Assembly (NCBI GenBank): GCA_900757255.1
Contig: CAAENE010000059.1
Coordinates: 1-8,954 of the forward strand
Direction: 5' to 3'
Length of the DNA: 8,954 nucleotides
DNA from: Clostridia bacterium
GTDB lineage: Bacteria > Bacillota > Clostridia > HGM11514
The position numbers were made by a program, and so were the translations under genes. Below, in pieces: positions 1 to 6,030 of this stretch. The number at the start of each line of letters is the position of its first letter. Positions within the stretch are counted from its first letter, which is position 1. The notes under the pieces are model-generated. The model had not been told where the DNA came from. It did not search any database and worked only from the letters and a program-made list of their open reading frames with translations.

Positions 1-84
1 CTTCGTTTATTGAGGGTATCAGGTAAACAATTTGTTTGCTTTTGAAAACGCCCAAGCGGCGAAATATGAATTGGAGGGTTTATT

Positions 85-831
85 GTGAAAAAATTTTTTG
101 TATTCATTTTGTCTCTGGCTATTCTCATCCAGTCTGCAATCGTATATGCAGCCGCACCAGCAGAAGAAACTGCAATACAAAACCAGCAATTAGCACAGAT
201 GGAAGCAGAAGCAGCTCATCAAGCCAAAGTAACTGCTGCGAAACAATATGCTTACATGGATCTCGAAACAGCTCCGGCACAAATGCAGCAAACGATTCTC
301 GACGCACGTGACACCATTATTTTCAATCAAAGTTGGACTGTATACGGCGGCTATATTACGCATGCGGACGGTACAATCGAGCGCGTTCCAACTTTCTATG
401 AAATCTTCCCGGAAGATTGGGACATCCCCACCTTTGACGTTAATACAGATATGGCGTCCGATTCAATCATTTCTCAAGAAAATGCGTCAGTTCAAAGCTC
501 CACGGAGGGCTGGCTTTATTCGAACCTCTACTTCCAGGCACCTCCCTCCAGTGGAAATTCGCCCGCTGTGGGTAACTTCTATCATAATGGCAACTGGGTA
601 GACGTTGAAGTTCGGTCGCTCTCCTCAAGCCAGAACTGCAATGTCGGAGTTACCAATAACTCGACAGGCGCATCGGTAGGATATGGAAACTACTTAGTAG
701 TAGGCGATATATTACACTGTTATACTTCCCAATATTTATCACTCAACGTTGGTATTCGCTACAGCACCTACAGCACTCCCGGGTATGGTTCTCTGTATGT
801 ATCACATGACAGTGCAGGGCATGCCAGATAA
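85..831 (+). CDS. Secreted protein of unknown function
   Basis: Encodes 248 residues from a GTG start. GGAGGG at 73-78 lies 6 bases upstream, and no better start is in frame. Residues 1-22 form a typical signal peptide: MKK, then a hydrophobic core, then VYA before the likely cleavage site. The mature part starts with an Ala/Gln/Glu-rich segment (about 24-70) that should be helical. A middle segment follows (about 78-115) with a Trp-Thr-Val-Tyr-Gly-Gly-Tyr stretch, ending in a Pro/Trp-rich piece. From about 140 the protein is rich in Ser, Asn, Gly, Tyr and aromatic residues and looks like a beta-sandwich. Two cysteines (185 and 212) could form a disulfide after export. There is no sortase motif, SLH repeat or lipobox, so it is probably released or held non-covalently. 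I do not recognise the family and see no catalytic motif. It appears monocistronic, ending at the hairpin 931-972. Confidence 0.85.
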   Translation: MKKFFVFILSLAILIQSAIVYAAAPAEETAIQNQQLAQMEAEAAHQAKVTAAKQYAYMDLETAPAQMQQTILDARDTIIFNQSWTVYGGYITHADGTIERVPTFYEIFPEDWDIPTFDVNTDMASDSIISQENASVQSSTEGWLYSNLYFQAPPSSGNSPAVGNFYHNGNWVDVEVRSLSSSQNCNVGVTNNSTGASVGYGNYLVVGDILHCYTSQYLSLNVGIRYSTYSTPGYGSLYVSHDSAGHAR

Positions 832-930
832 ACAGTGATATGAGCTAAGATTATATCTATAAGCGAACCATCGTTGACCTGATACGAACCCCTTAAAATG
901 TCCATAGAAAACTCAACTCACATCCCCAAG

Positions 931-972
931 AAAAAGGACTTATAACACAGTTTTGTGTAATAAGTCCTTTTT
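931..972 (+). terminator. Rho-independent terminator after the 85-831 gene
   Basis: Arms 931-943 and 960-972 pair over 13 bases without mismatch. After one A/A mismatch, ACAC (945-948) pairs with GTGT (955-958), leaving a 6-base loop. The 3' arm ends in a T run and the 5' arm starts with an A run, so it could stop transcription from either side. It lies 99 bases after the stop codon. Confidence 0.85.
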
Positions 973-1095
973 CATGCTCTCTCAAAGTGGATTGTCACCT
1001 GAATCTTTTTATTCCTATTTCTTTTTAAATACAGCTAAATGTTCTTCCCGTGAATACAATAGTAAAAATATGACTAAAAAACATTTCATTTCGTA

Positions 1096-1124
1096 TTGAC
1101 ATTGATTTCTTTATATGTTAATAT
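1096..1124 (+). promoter_or_regulatory. Sigma-A-type promoter of the GH16 gene
   Basis: TTGACA at 1096-1101 is a perfect -35. After a 17-base spacer comes TAATAT at 1119-1124 as -10, preceded by TG at 1116-1117 in the extended -10 position. Transcription should start near 1131, giving an untranslated leader of about 190 bases before the ATG at 1324. Confidence 0.7.
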
Positions 1125-1128
1125 GCAA

Positions 1129-1147
1129 ATTGTTAAATATTAACAAT
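1129..1147. promoter_or_regulatory. Inverted repeat at the GH16 transcription start (candidate operator)
   Basis: ATTGTTAA and TTAACAAT form perfect 8-base arms separated by ATA. The repeat starts 4 bases after the -10 hexamer and covers the expected start point, the classic position for a repressor site. As RNA it would be a weak hairpin with no GC core and no U-tail, so a DNA-binding role is more likely. The regulator is unknown and none is encoded in the window. Confidence 0.45.
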
Positions 1148-1323
1148 GTTTCAACTAAATAACCATTTTTTTCAGTCAAAATAATATTCATATTATCGTA
1201 CTACGAATGCAACTGATTATAACTAACAAATCCTTCAAGAATAACATAATATTAACAAAAAGGCTATCACAATATCTGTCAATTGTTTTTATTTAACAGA
1301 ATTTCATTATTAGGAGGGAAATT

Positions 1324-3993
1324 ATGAAAAAAAGAAACAAAATCGCAGCGATACTGCTAATTGTCGCTGTGGCAATGTCGGTATTTGGAGGGAATATTTT
1401 GGCTGAAGCTGTCCCACTGAATGGGACAGGGTATGGTACTTACCTCCAGTACAGCAATTTTAATCAGGAAAACCTGACGACCAATCCATCCGTTATTACC
1501 AACGATTATACCCAAGCGCAACAAGCAATCGTTGCCATAAATAATGGCGGAATCGGAAACGGTAAACGTTATTACACTCTGGGACCAGCTGGGCAGCATT
1601 ATATCCAGGCAACCATACATGTTGCAACAGCCGGAACTTATGAGCTGCGCCTTGGACATACGCTTGGAGCACAGTCAAACGGTGCGACGGTTTCCGTTAA
1701 TGGCGGACAAGCAGTGACCTGTTCTTCTCCTGCAACCGAGCCAACAAACGGAGAATACTGGAATTCATACGGCAGTTTTCAGTTTAAGACCGGCACAAAT
1801 ACAGTCAGGCTGACCAAAACATCGACAAACGGATATTTACGTTTTGACACGATACGTCTTTATCCAGAGGCGAACAACACTTCATTTACCCCTTCCCAGA
1901 ATTATACCCTATCTTTTTACGAGGAGTTTGACGGAGACAAATTAAATACATCCGAATGGAATTACCGTACCGGAAGTAAATTAGGTGGTATAAATCTCCC
2001 GCAAAATATCCGTTTACAAGATTCCAAGCTGTTTATTGATTTTAAGTATGAAGATTATGACGGAGACGGAACACAAGAATATACCGGCGGCGGGATCATC
2101 AGCAAAAGGAACTTTGGATATGGTTATTATGAAGTAAAAGCAAAATTATACGGAGAAGGCCCGGGATTTCATCAGTCGTTTTGGACAGCCGGTGCTGCTG
2201 ACGCGTATGACGTCGCTAACGGAATTACACCCGCTTTGAATACTGCAACTGAAATCGACGGGTTTGAAGTTGACTCTATACGCCCATCACGCCCCTATCA
2301 AACCGTCCATGACTGGTCCATGGGCTCAGAAGGGCACACAGCTGTATCAGGCGGAATCACGCCGATCGATACAACGCAATGGTTTACCGCAGGATACGAG
2401 TGGCTGCCCGGTAAAGTGAATTTTTATTATAACGGTATTTTATCAGCAAGTGTACCTTTTGATGAAGCCTACATGCCCCAAACCGTTTGGCTGAGCGGGT
2501 TACCAACTCCTGAATATGAAGACTGGGGCGGCGCGGCGCCTCCGCCGGCGGGAGCAGCTATGCAGGTTGAATACTTTAAATACTATTCCACAAAGGTGAA
2601 CGCTGCTATTTCCGGAAACAGCAGTTTTGAATACCAGCCGGTTTCATCTGCTTCAACCGATACAGCGGCAACCGCGCAGCGTCCGCGCGGATGGATAGAA
2701 ACAGGAGACGATACCGCGTCTTATGTAACGCAGGCTGACGCCCGGACGGGCTCTTGCGCTCTGCAGCATAGCAGCTCTTCAGATTACTCTGTTACAACAA
2801 AAGAAATTCTGACAAATATTCCAAATGGTACGTATACTCTGTCCGCATGGGTAAAAAGTTCAGGTGGACAATCGCAAGCCATTATGAAAGCGAGTGGATT
2901 TGGCACAGCAGACTTAACTGAACAGATTCCAACAACAAATGCCTGGACCCAGATATCGATACCGGATATTCAGGTCACGAACGAGACTCTCACCATAGAG
3001 TTTAGCTCAAATGCGTCAGCAAATCAATGGATTCTTGTTGACGACGTTGAACTCTTAGAAACACCTGCTCTTACGAAAAGCGGCAGTATTTTGATTGATA
3101 ATGGCGGCAGCGGTTATACTGAAATGGGAACTTGGCAGACTTCAAGTGTAAAAGGATATCAAAATTCCAGTACAAGATACAGTACAGCAGTAGGCGATTA
3201 TGCTCAATGGACACCAAATATCCAATCATTACAAAATTACGATATTTATCTTTTCAAGCCAGTACATTCTAATTCAGATACAAACGCACAAATCAGCATA
3301 GTACATGCAGACGGGCAGTCTCAGCAAAGTATCGATTTTACGCAAGGGACTCAAGGCTGGTATTATCTGGGTACTTTTCCATTACAGGCAGGAAGTTATG
3401 TCCGCAATACCGCATCCGCGTATGCTTCCCGCGCCGATGCAGTGGTCTTTATACCGGAAGATACCAAACCCGTACCAACAGCAACACCAGTACCAACCCC
3501 AACGCCGATACCGGAAACCGCACTGATAACGGGACAGCAGGGAACCGATGGCAGTTATTATTATAAACCGACCAAAGACACCATGTCCGGCAATTATACG
3601 TTCACTGAATATACGGACCAATGCTTTACCGGAACGGAACTTGGGATATCCCTGCCGGCAGTCCGATATTATCTGTCGACTCCATATCCGGGAAATGAAA
3701 CCTGGATGGCTTACCGCATTAATGTGCCTACATCGGGAAAATACCGAATTGAATTTTATACCTATCATCCAATGAACGGTATAGCAGAACGTACTTTTTC
3801 CATTCTGAATTCTAATCAAACCGTTTTCAGCAATAATACCGCTTTAACGAATGACAAAACCGGATGGATCACGTTAGGAGAAGCAGACCTTACCGCGGGT
3901 ACCAATTTGTGCAAGTTATCTGTGTTTTCTCCCATTTATTCCGGTTCCTTTCTCAGAAGCGATACGATTCGATTAATTCCTATTGACTCCTGA
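1324..3993 (+). CDS. Secreted modular GH16 glycoside hydrolase with golvesin-like/CBM-like domains
   Basis: This 889-residue exported enzyme probably cuts a beta-linked polysaccharide (beta-1,3-glucan or a galactan type; the substrate cannot be read from sequence). GGAGGG at 1313-1318 supports the ATG. Residues 1-29 are a signal peptide ending AEA. Residues about 35-181 form a beta-sandwich module ending in RFDTIRLYP. The GH16 catalytic domain spans about 194-422: it opens with FYEEFDG, has the GGGIISKRNFGYGYYE strand (256-271) and the FW pair (286-287), and carries EIDGFE at 310-315. That matches the ExDxxE motif of GH16, giving E310 as nucleophile, D312 as assisting acid and E315 as acid/base. 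Residues about 428-578 resemble a CBM4/9-type sugar-binding domain. Residues about 588-711 are a golvesin-like domain, 716-730 a Pro-Thr linker, and 732-889 a last beta-sandwich ending RSDTIRLIP. No anchor is seen, so it is likely released. Confidence 0.93.
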   Translation: MKKRNKIAAILLIVAVAMSVFGGNILAEAVPLNGTGYGTYLQYSNFNQENLTTNPSVITNDYTQAQQAIVAINNGGIGNGKRYYTLGPAGQHYIQATIHVATAGTYELRLGHTLGAQSNGATVSVNGGQAVTCSSPATEPTNGEYWNSYGSFQFKTGTNTVRLTKTSTNGYLRFDTIRLYPEANNTSFTPSQNYTLSFYEEFDGDKLNTSEWNYRTGSKLGGINLPQNIRLQDSKLFIDFKYEDYDGDGTQEYTGGGIISKRNFGYGYYEVKAKLYGEGPGFHQSFWTAGAADAYDVANGITPALNTATEIDGFEVDSIRPSRPYQTVHDWSMGSEGHTAVSGGITPIDTTQWFTAGYEWLPGKVNFYYNGILSASVPFDEAYMPQTVWLSGLPTPEYEDWGGAAPPPAGAAMQVEYFKYYSTKVNAAISGNSSFEYQPVSSASTDTAATAQRPRGWIETGDDTASYVTQADARTGSCALQHSSSSDYSVTTKEILTNIPNGTYTLSAWVKSSGGQSQAIMKASGFGTADLTEQIPTTNAWTQISIPDIQVTNETLTIEFSSNASANQWILVDDVELLETPALTKSGSILIDNGGSGYTEMGTWQTSSVKGYQNSSTRYSTAVGDYAQWTPNIQSLQNYDIYLFKPVHSNSDTNAQISIVHADGQSQQSIDFTQGTQGWYYLGTFPLQAGSYVRNTASAYASRADAVVFIPEDTKPVPTATPVPTPTPIPETALITGQQGTDGSYYYKPTKDTMSGNYTFTEYTDQCFTGTELGISLPAVRYYLSTPYPGNETWMAYRINVPTSGKYRIEFYTYHPMNGIAERTFSILNSNQTVFSNNTALTNDKTGWITLGEADLTAGTNLCKLSVFSPIYSGSFLRSDTIRLIPIDS

Positions 3994-4037
3994 GTTAAAA
4001 ATTCATTCTGAAACATTCATCCCCTTTTATGAAAACG

Positions 4038-4071
4038 AATAAAGGACAGCTAACATTAGCTGTCCTTTATT
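4038..4071. terminator. Shared bidirectional terminator between GH16 and spore-protein genes
   Basis: Arms 4038-4053 and 4056-4071 are perfectly complementary over 16 bases. The closing A-T pair must open to form a 4-base loop. The GGACAGCTA core is flanked by A runs on one side and T runs on the other, so it can end transcripts from both convergent genes. It begins 44 bases after the GH16 stop and 18 bases beyond the stop of the minus-strand gene. Confidence 0.9.
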
Positions 4072-4089
4072 CTATGGCATAAAGCCAGA

Positions 4090-4281
4090 TTATTTCATGT
4101 TGTTTTCGTAAGCTTGGATCATCTTTTTAACCATCTGTCCGCCGATAGAACCAGCCTGACGAGAAGTTAAGTCACCATTGTAACCCTGTTTCAGGTTAAC
4201 GCCTACTTCGCTAGCAGCTTCCATCTTAAATTTGTTGAGAGCTTCTTTTGCTTCAGGTACTAAAGATTTATTACTTGCCAT
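4090..4281 (-). CDS. Alpha/beta-type small acid-soluble spore protein (SASP)
   Basis: This spore-core protein of 63 residues coats DNA in the dormant spore, protects it from UV and heat, and is degraded at germination to supply amino acids. Both family signatures are visible. The first is the KMEAASEVGVNL stretch (about 20-31), where germination protease GPR would cut after the Glu. The second is the DNA-contacting stretch around GDLTSRQAGSIGGQMVKKMI (36-55). The length is normal for the family. I place the start at the ATG giving MASNKSL; GGAG at 4292-4295 lies 10 bases upstream. An in-frame TTG two codons earlier (4287) is only 4 bases from that site and is less likely. The gene is monocistronic and convergent with the GH16 gene. 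Expression in the forespore under sigma-G is known for the family; the site proposed here is weak. Confidence 0.95.
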   Translation of the reverse strand: MASNKSLVPEAKEALNKFKMEAASEVGVNLKQGYNGDLTSRQAGSIGGQMVKKMIQAYENNMK

Positions 4282-4329
4282 TTTCAATTCACTCCTTAAC
4301 TTTTAAATTGTTTTGTTTGGATGTTACAC

Positions 4330-4361
4330 TATTATTTTGGTTCAATCGCAAAATAATATGC
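4330..4361 (-). promoter_or_regulatory. Possible sigma-G promoter of the SASP gene
   Basis: On the minus strand GCATA (4361-4357) fits the sigma-G -35 pattern, and AATAATA (4336-4330) fits CATnnTA except for its first base. The 20-base spacer is longer than the usual 17-18, so the call is weak. It would give a leader of about 40 bases. Confidence 0.3.
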
Positions 4362-4416
4362 AAGAAGTTTTTGCCATCAACTTTACTTGGACCTTAAATA
4401 TCAGGTCGTTATTATT

Positions 4417-4448
4417 ATTTCTAAATTTTTAAAAAATAGTTTAGAAAT
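4417..4448. repeat. AT-rich inverted repeat upstream of the SASP gene
   Basis: ATTTCTAAA (4417-4425) and TTTAGAAAT (4440-4448) are perfect 9-base inverted arms around a 14-base T/A-rich centre. It lies between the terminator of the OB-fold gene and the possible SASP promoter. It could be a regulator site or simply a product of base composition. Confidence 0.4.
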
Positions 4449-4468
4449 TTTTGTATTTATATAAATAA

Positions 4469-4493
4469 AAGGATACGCTGATTGCGTATCCTT
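4469..4493 (-). terminator. Terminator of the OB-fold gene
   Basis: AAGGATACGC (4469-4478) and GCGTATCCTT (4484-4493) form a perfect 10-base stem with a 5-base loop. On the minus strand it starts 4 bases after the stop codon and is followed by a U-rich run. It probably ends the transcript of the two genes at 4498-5809. Confidence 0.88.
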
Positions 4494-4497
4494 AGCT

Positions 4498-5145
4498 TTA
4501 ACCGATTTCACTGTCAGACATTTCTTCTGCCGCTAATTCAATTTTAGAAACAGAAACTTCATAGGCAATTTTGGTGACGGAAGTATCCTCGTCAATTCTC
4601 TTTTGATATTCTCTGCTTTGGATTCTTCCCCAGATCTTAACATTCTGGCCAACTTTTAAATTAGAGGCAAAACGGGCATTCCTGCCCCAGGCAATGCATG
4701 GTATGTAATCAGATTTATTATACAATCGGTTGACCGCAATTAAAATATCTGTGATTTCCCGTTCCAAAGGAGTCTTCCGATACTGCGGCTCTTTGCAGAT
4801 AAAACCATTGAGATAAATTAGATTTGGATTGTCAACTTCTTCATGATCAACGGTATATAATTCTTTAGCAAAAACCGTTAAAATAAGTTTACGGTCGTCA
4901 GAATAATAATTATTATAGGAACGGAATTGACCTTTGACACAAATGAAAGTCCCAGCAGTTAGATTATCAATGTCACACAGGCGTTCCGAAACCGTGATAA
5001 ATACTTCATCCGAAACGTCAGATAAACGCTTCACATCTATTTTCAAAGTATAAAATTTTTCACCAAATAGTTCATGTGAAAATTCTGGTTCTGATTTCAC
5101 CGCCCCTGCGACCCGGACTTCATTATTTTCCTGCAAATTTATCAT
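4498..5145 (-). CDS. Tandem OB-fold protein, SSB-like
   Basis: Encodes 215 residues and is predicted to bind single-stranded nucleic acid. Two OB-fold segments are visible. The first is at about 8-98 (NEVRVAGAVKSEP to TVFAKELYTV). The second, at about 107-205, has the stronger SSB likeness: YIPCIAWGRNARFASNLKVG (147-166) followed by a GRIQSREY strand (173-180) matches the SSB core. Normal bacterial SSB has one OB fold, about 110-180 residues and a C-terminal DDDIPF-like tip. This protein has two folds and ends in EEMSDSEIG, acidic but without the hydrophobic tip used to recruit partners. I chose the ATG at 5145 because AGGAAAGGG lies just upstream (5153-5161). An in-frame TTG at 5196 would add 17 residues but has no ribosome binding site. 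It lies 106 bases after the Mur-like gene and probably shares its transcript. A role in replication, repair or competence is inference. Confidence 0.8.
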   Translation of the reverse strand: MINLQENNEVRVAGAVKSEPEFSHELFGEKFYTLKIDVKRLSDVSDEVFITVSERLCDIDNLTAGTFICVKGQFRSYNNYYSDDRKLILTVFAKELYTVDHEEVDNPNLIYLNGFICKEPQYRKTPLEREITDILIAVNRLYNKSDYIPCIAWGRNARFASNLKVGQNVKIWGRIQSREYQKRIDEDTSVTKIAYEVSVSKIELAAEEMSDSEIG

Positions 5146-5197
5146 GGTAACACCCTTTCCTAACGTATCATATTCGCTTTTTGTTCTTTGGGCCAAG

Positions 5198-5241
5198 ACA
5201 AAACAGCGCTTTGTCCGGCTTGCCGCTACAAAAGGCTTTGT
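5198..5241. repeat. Two related short palindromes between the Mur-like and OB-fold genes
   Basis: ACAAAA-N4-GCTTTGT at 5198-5214 and ACAAAA-G-GCTTTGT at 5228-5241 share both arms and stand 30 bases apart start to start. Between them is CGGC-TT-GCCG (5216-5225). Each can form a small hairpin in the RNA, but no U-tail follows, so they do not look like terminators. Confidence 0.4.
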
Positions 5242-5251
5242 TAGAAATATA

Positions 5252-5809
5252 TTAGAAATTAGGGCCGTTTAGAACCATAAATGCGCAAATGACTGGAAGC
5301 ATTTTATAAATATCTTTCGTTAAAAAAGGTACAGAAAACTCACATGGTTCAATTTCCTTTTCATCACAGGTTATGATTTTTCGCTGCACCGAACACATAA
5401 AGCTTTCTTCGGTGATACTGGACGCAGTAATAGAGGATTTTGGATTCAATCCATATGTGATGACATTGACTTTTTTGACATTGTCCGCAACGACATGATT
5501 ATGAATATCGGAATTGATAAGCAAAATAGTGCATCCTTTTTTGACAGTCAATATCTGATCCAGCAGTATTTCAGTTTCACCGTCAGAGAAGATAATGTCA
5601 TAATCGATCAGCTTATTCTTTTGACCCTTTCCAATTTTAACAATCAATACGTCAAGTCCACTTTGACGCAGACTCGCAAGCATTTCAGCATCCTGTATTT
5701 CGCTGTCCTTAATAACAGCGGATTTCTGCTTTTTCTGCGTTAATAGTTTTTTCAATGCCGTTACACATTCGCTGCCCTGTTCCGCGCCAACAATCCCAAT
5801 GATTTTCAT
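5252..5809 (-). CDS. Mur-ligase-like protein lacking the ATP loop, function unknown
   Basis: Encodes 185 residues from an ATG with AGGAGGG at 5813-5819, 3 bases upstream. The ordering of motifs recalls the central domain of Mur ligases such as MurE. An N-terminal beta strand and glycine turn (GIVGAEQGSE, 5-14) sits where the P-loop would be. LLINSDIHN (96-104) sits where Mur ligases have the Asn-Ala-Asp-Asp segment. VITYGLNPKSSITASSI (116-132) closely resembles the conserved Tyr-Gly stretch. The N-terminal turn has no GKT/S, so ATP binding is doubtful, and the protein is less than half the length of a Mur ligase with no C-terminal amino-acid-binding domain. It is therefore better read as a degenerate or repurposed relative. 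It has no signal peptide. It is first in a likely two-gene transcript with the OB-fold gene. Similarity is by eye only. Confidence 0.75.
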   Translation of the reverse strand: MKIIGIVGAEQGSECVTALKKLLTQKKQKSAVIKDSEIQDAEMLASLRQSGLDVLIVKIGKGQKNKLIDYDIIFSDGETEILLDQILTVKKGCTILLINSDIHNHVVADNVKKVNVITYGLNPKSSITASSITEESFMCSVQRKIITCDEKEIEPCEFSVPFLTKDIYKMLPVICAFMVLNGPNF

Positions 5810-5829
5810 AAACCCTCCTAAAAATCCGC

Positions 5830-5838
5830 ACTATACCA
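5830..5838 (-). promoter_or_regulatory. Extended -10 promoter of the Mur-like gene
   Basis: On the minus strand TGGTATAGT (5838-5830) is a strong extended -10 element. No clear -35 is seen at 16-18 bases upstream, which extended -10 promoters tolerate. Transcription would start near 5823, just ahead of the ribosome binding site, so the leader is only about 14 bases. Confidence 0.5.
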
Positions 5839-5905
5839 TTATTTTTGCTCTATTTGGTGAATTTATACAGTAAAATTAGAGTCTGTTTCAATTAAAAATA
5901 AAAAA

Positions 5906-5917
5906 CCGACATGCCGG
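5906..5917 (-). terminator. Small U-tailed hairpin, weak terminator
   Basis: On the minus strand CCGG-CATG-TCGG (one G-U pair) is followed directly by six U residues and then an A/U-rich tract. The stem is only 4 base pairs. It could back up the stronger terminator at 5971-5992 or mark the end of a short transcript. No promoter for such a transcript is seen. Confidence 0.3.
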
Positions 5918-5970
5918 CGCAATCTCCGATTATGGATGGGTAACCGAAATCTTGTTGTTTGCACAATAAA

Positions 5971-5992
5971 AAAGAGGCCTTTTGGCCTCTTT
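5971..5992 (-). terminator. Terminator of the GT4-CsaB gene
   Basis: AAAGAGGCC (5971-5979) and GGCCTCTTT (5984-5992) form a 9-base stem with a TTTT loop. On the minus strand it is followed by a U run. It lies 38 bases after the stop codon of the fusion gene. Confidence 0.9.
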
Positions 5993-6030
5993 CAGAACAA
6001 AACCTTATTGAGTGATGAACATTTTTTGAA

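Larger units (their letters stand above)
832..1323. other. Intergenic region, 492 bp, regulatory
   Basis: No convincing gene lies here. From left to right it holds about 100 bases without clear signals, the terminator at 931-972, about 120 AT-rich bases in which I see nothing, the promoter of the GH16 gene at 1096-1124, an inverted repeat at 1129-1147, and an AT-rich leader up to the ribosome binding site GGAGGG at 1313-1318. The leader contains two further small inverted repeats: ATAATA/TATTAT arms at 1181-1196 and TCGTA-C-TACGA at 1196-1206. I see no U-tailed hairpin in the leader that would suggest transcription attenuation. Confidence 0.7.

Noticed and set aside
43..56. Catabolite-response (cre) site before the first gene
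   Set aside because: The left half matches but three fixed positions of the right half do not.
248..601. Plus-strand open frame of 117 codons in another frame of the first gene
   Set aside because: It lacks a ribosome binding site and lies wholly within the secreted-protein gene, which has one and a signal peptide.
874..899. Promoter TTGACC with TAAAAT
   Set aside because: The spacer is only 14 bases, and a terminator follows at once with no gene before it.
2530..2560. Local GC-rich patch in the GH16 gene
   Set aside because: It simply encodes a Gly/Ala/Pro-rich loop, and the reading frame and domain continue across it.
3382..3819. Minus-strand open frame of 145 codons inside the GH16 gene
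   Set aside because: It is antisense to the golvesin-like and linker region. It has a low-complexity Trp/Tyr/Cys-rich product and no start signals, so it is a shadow.
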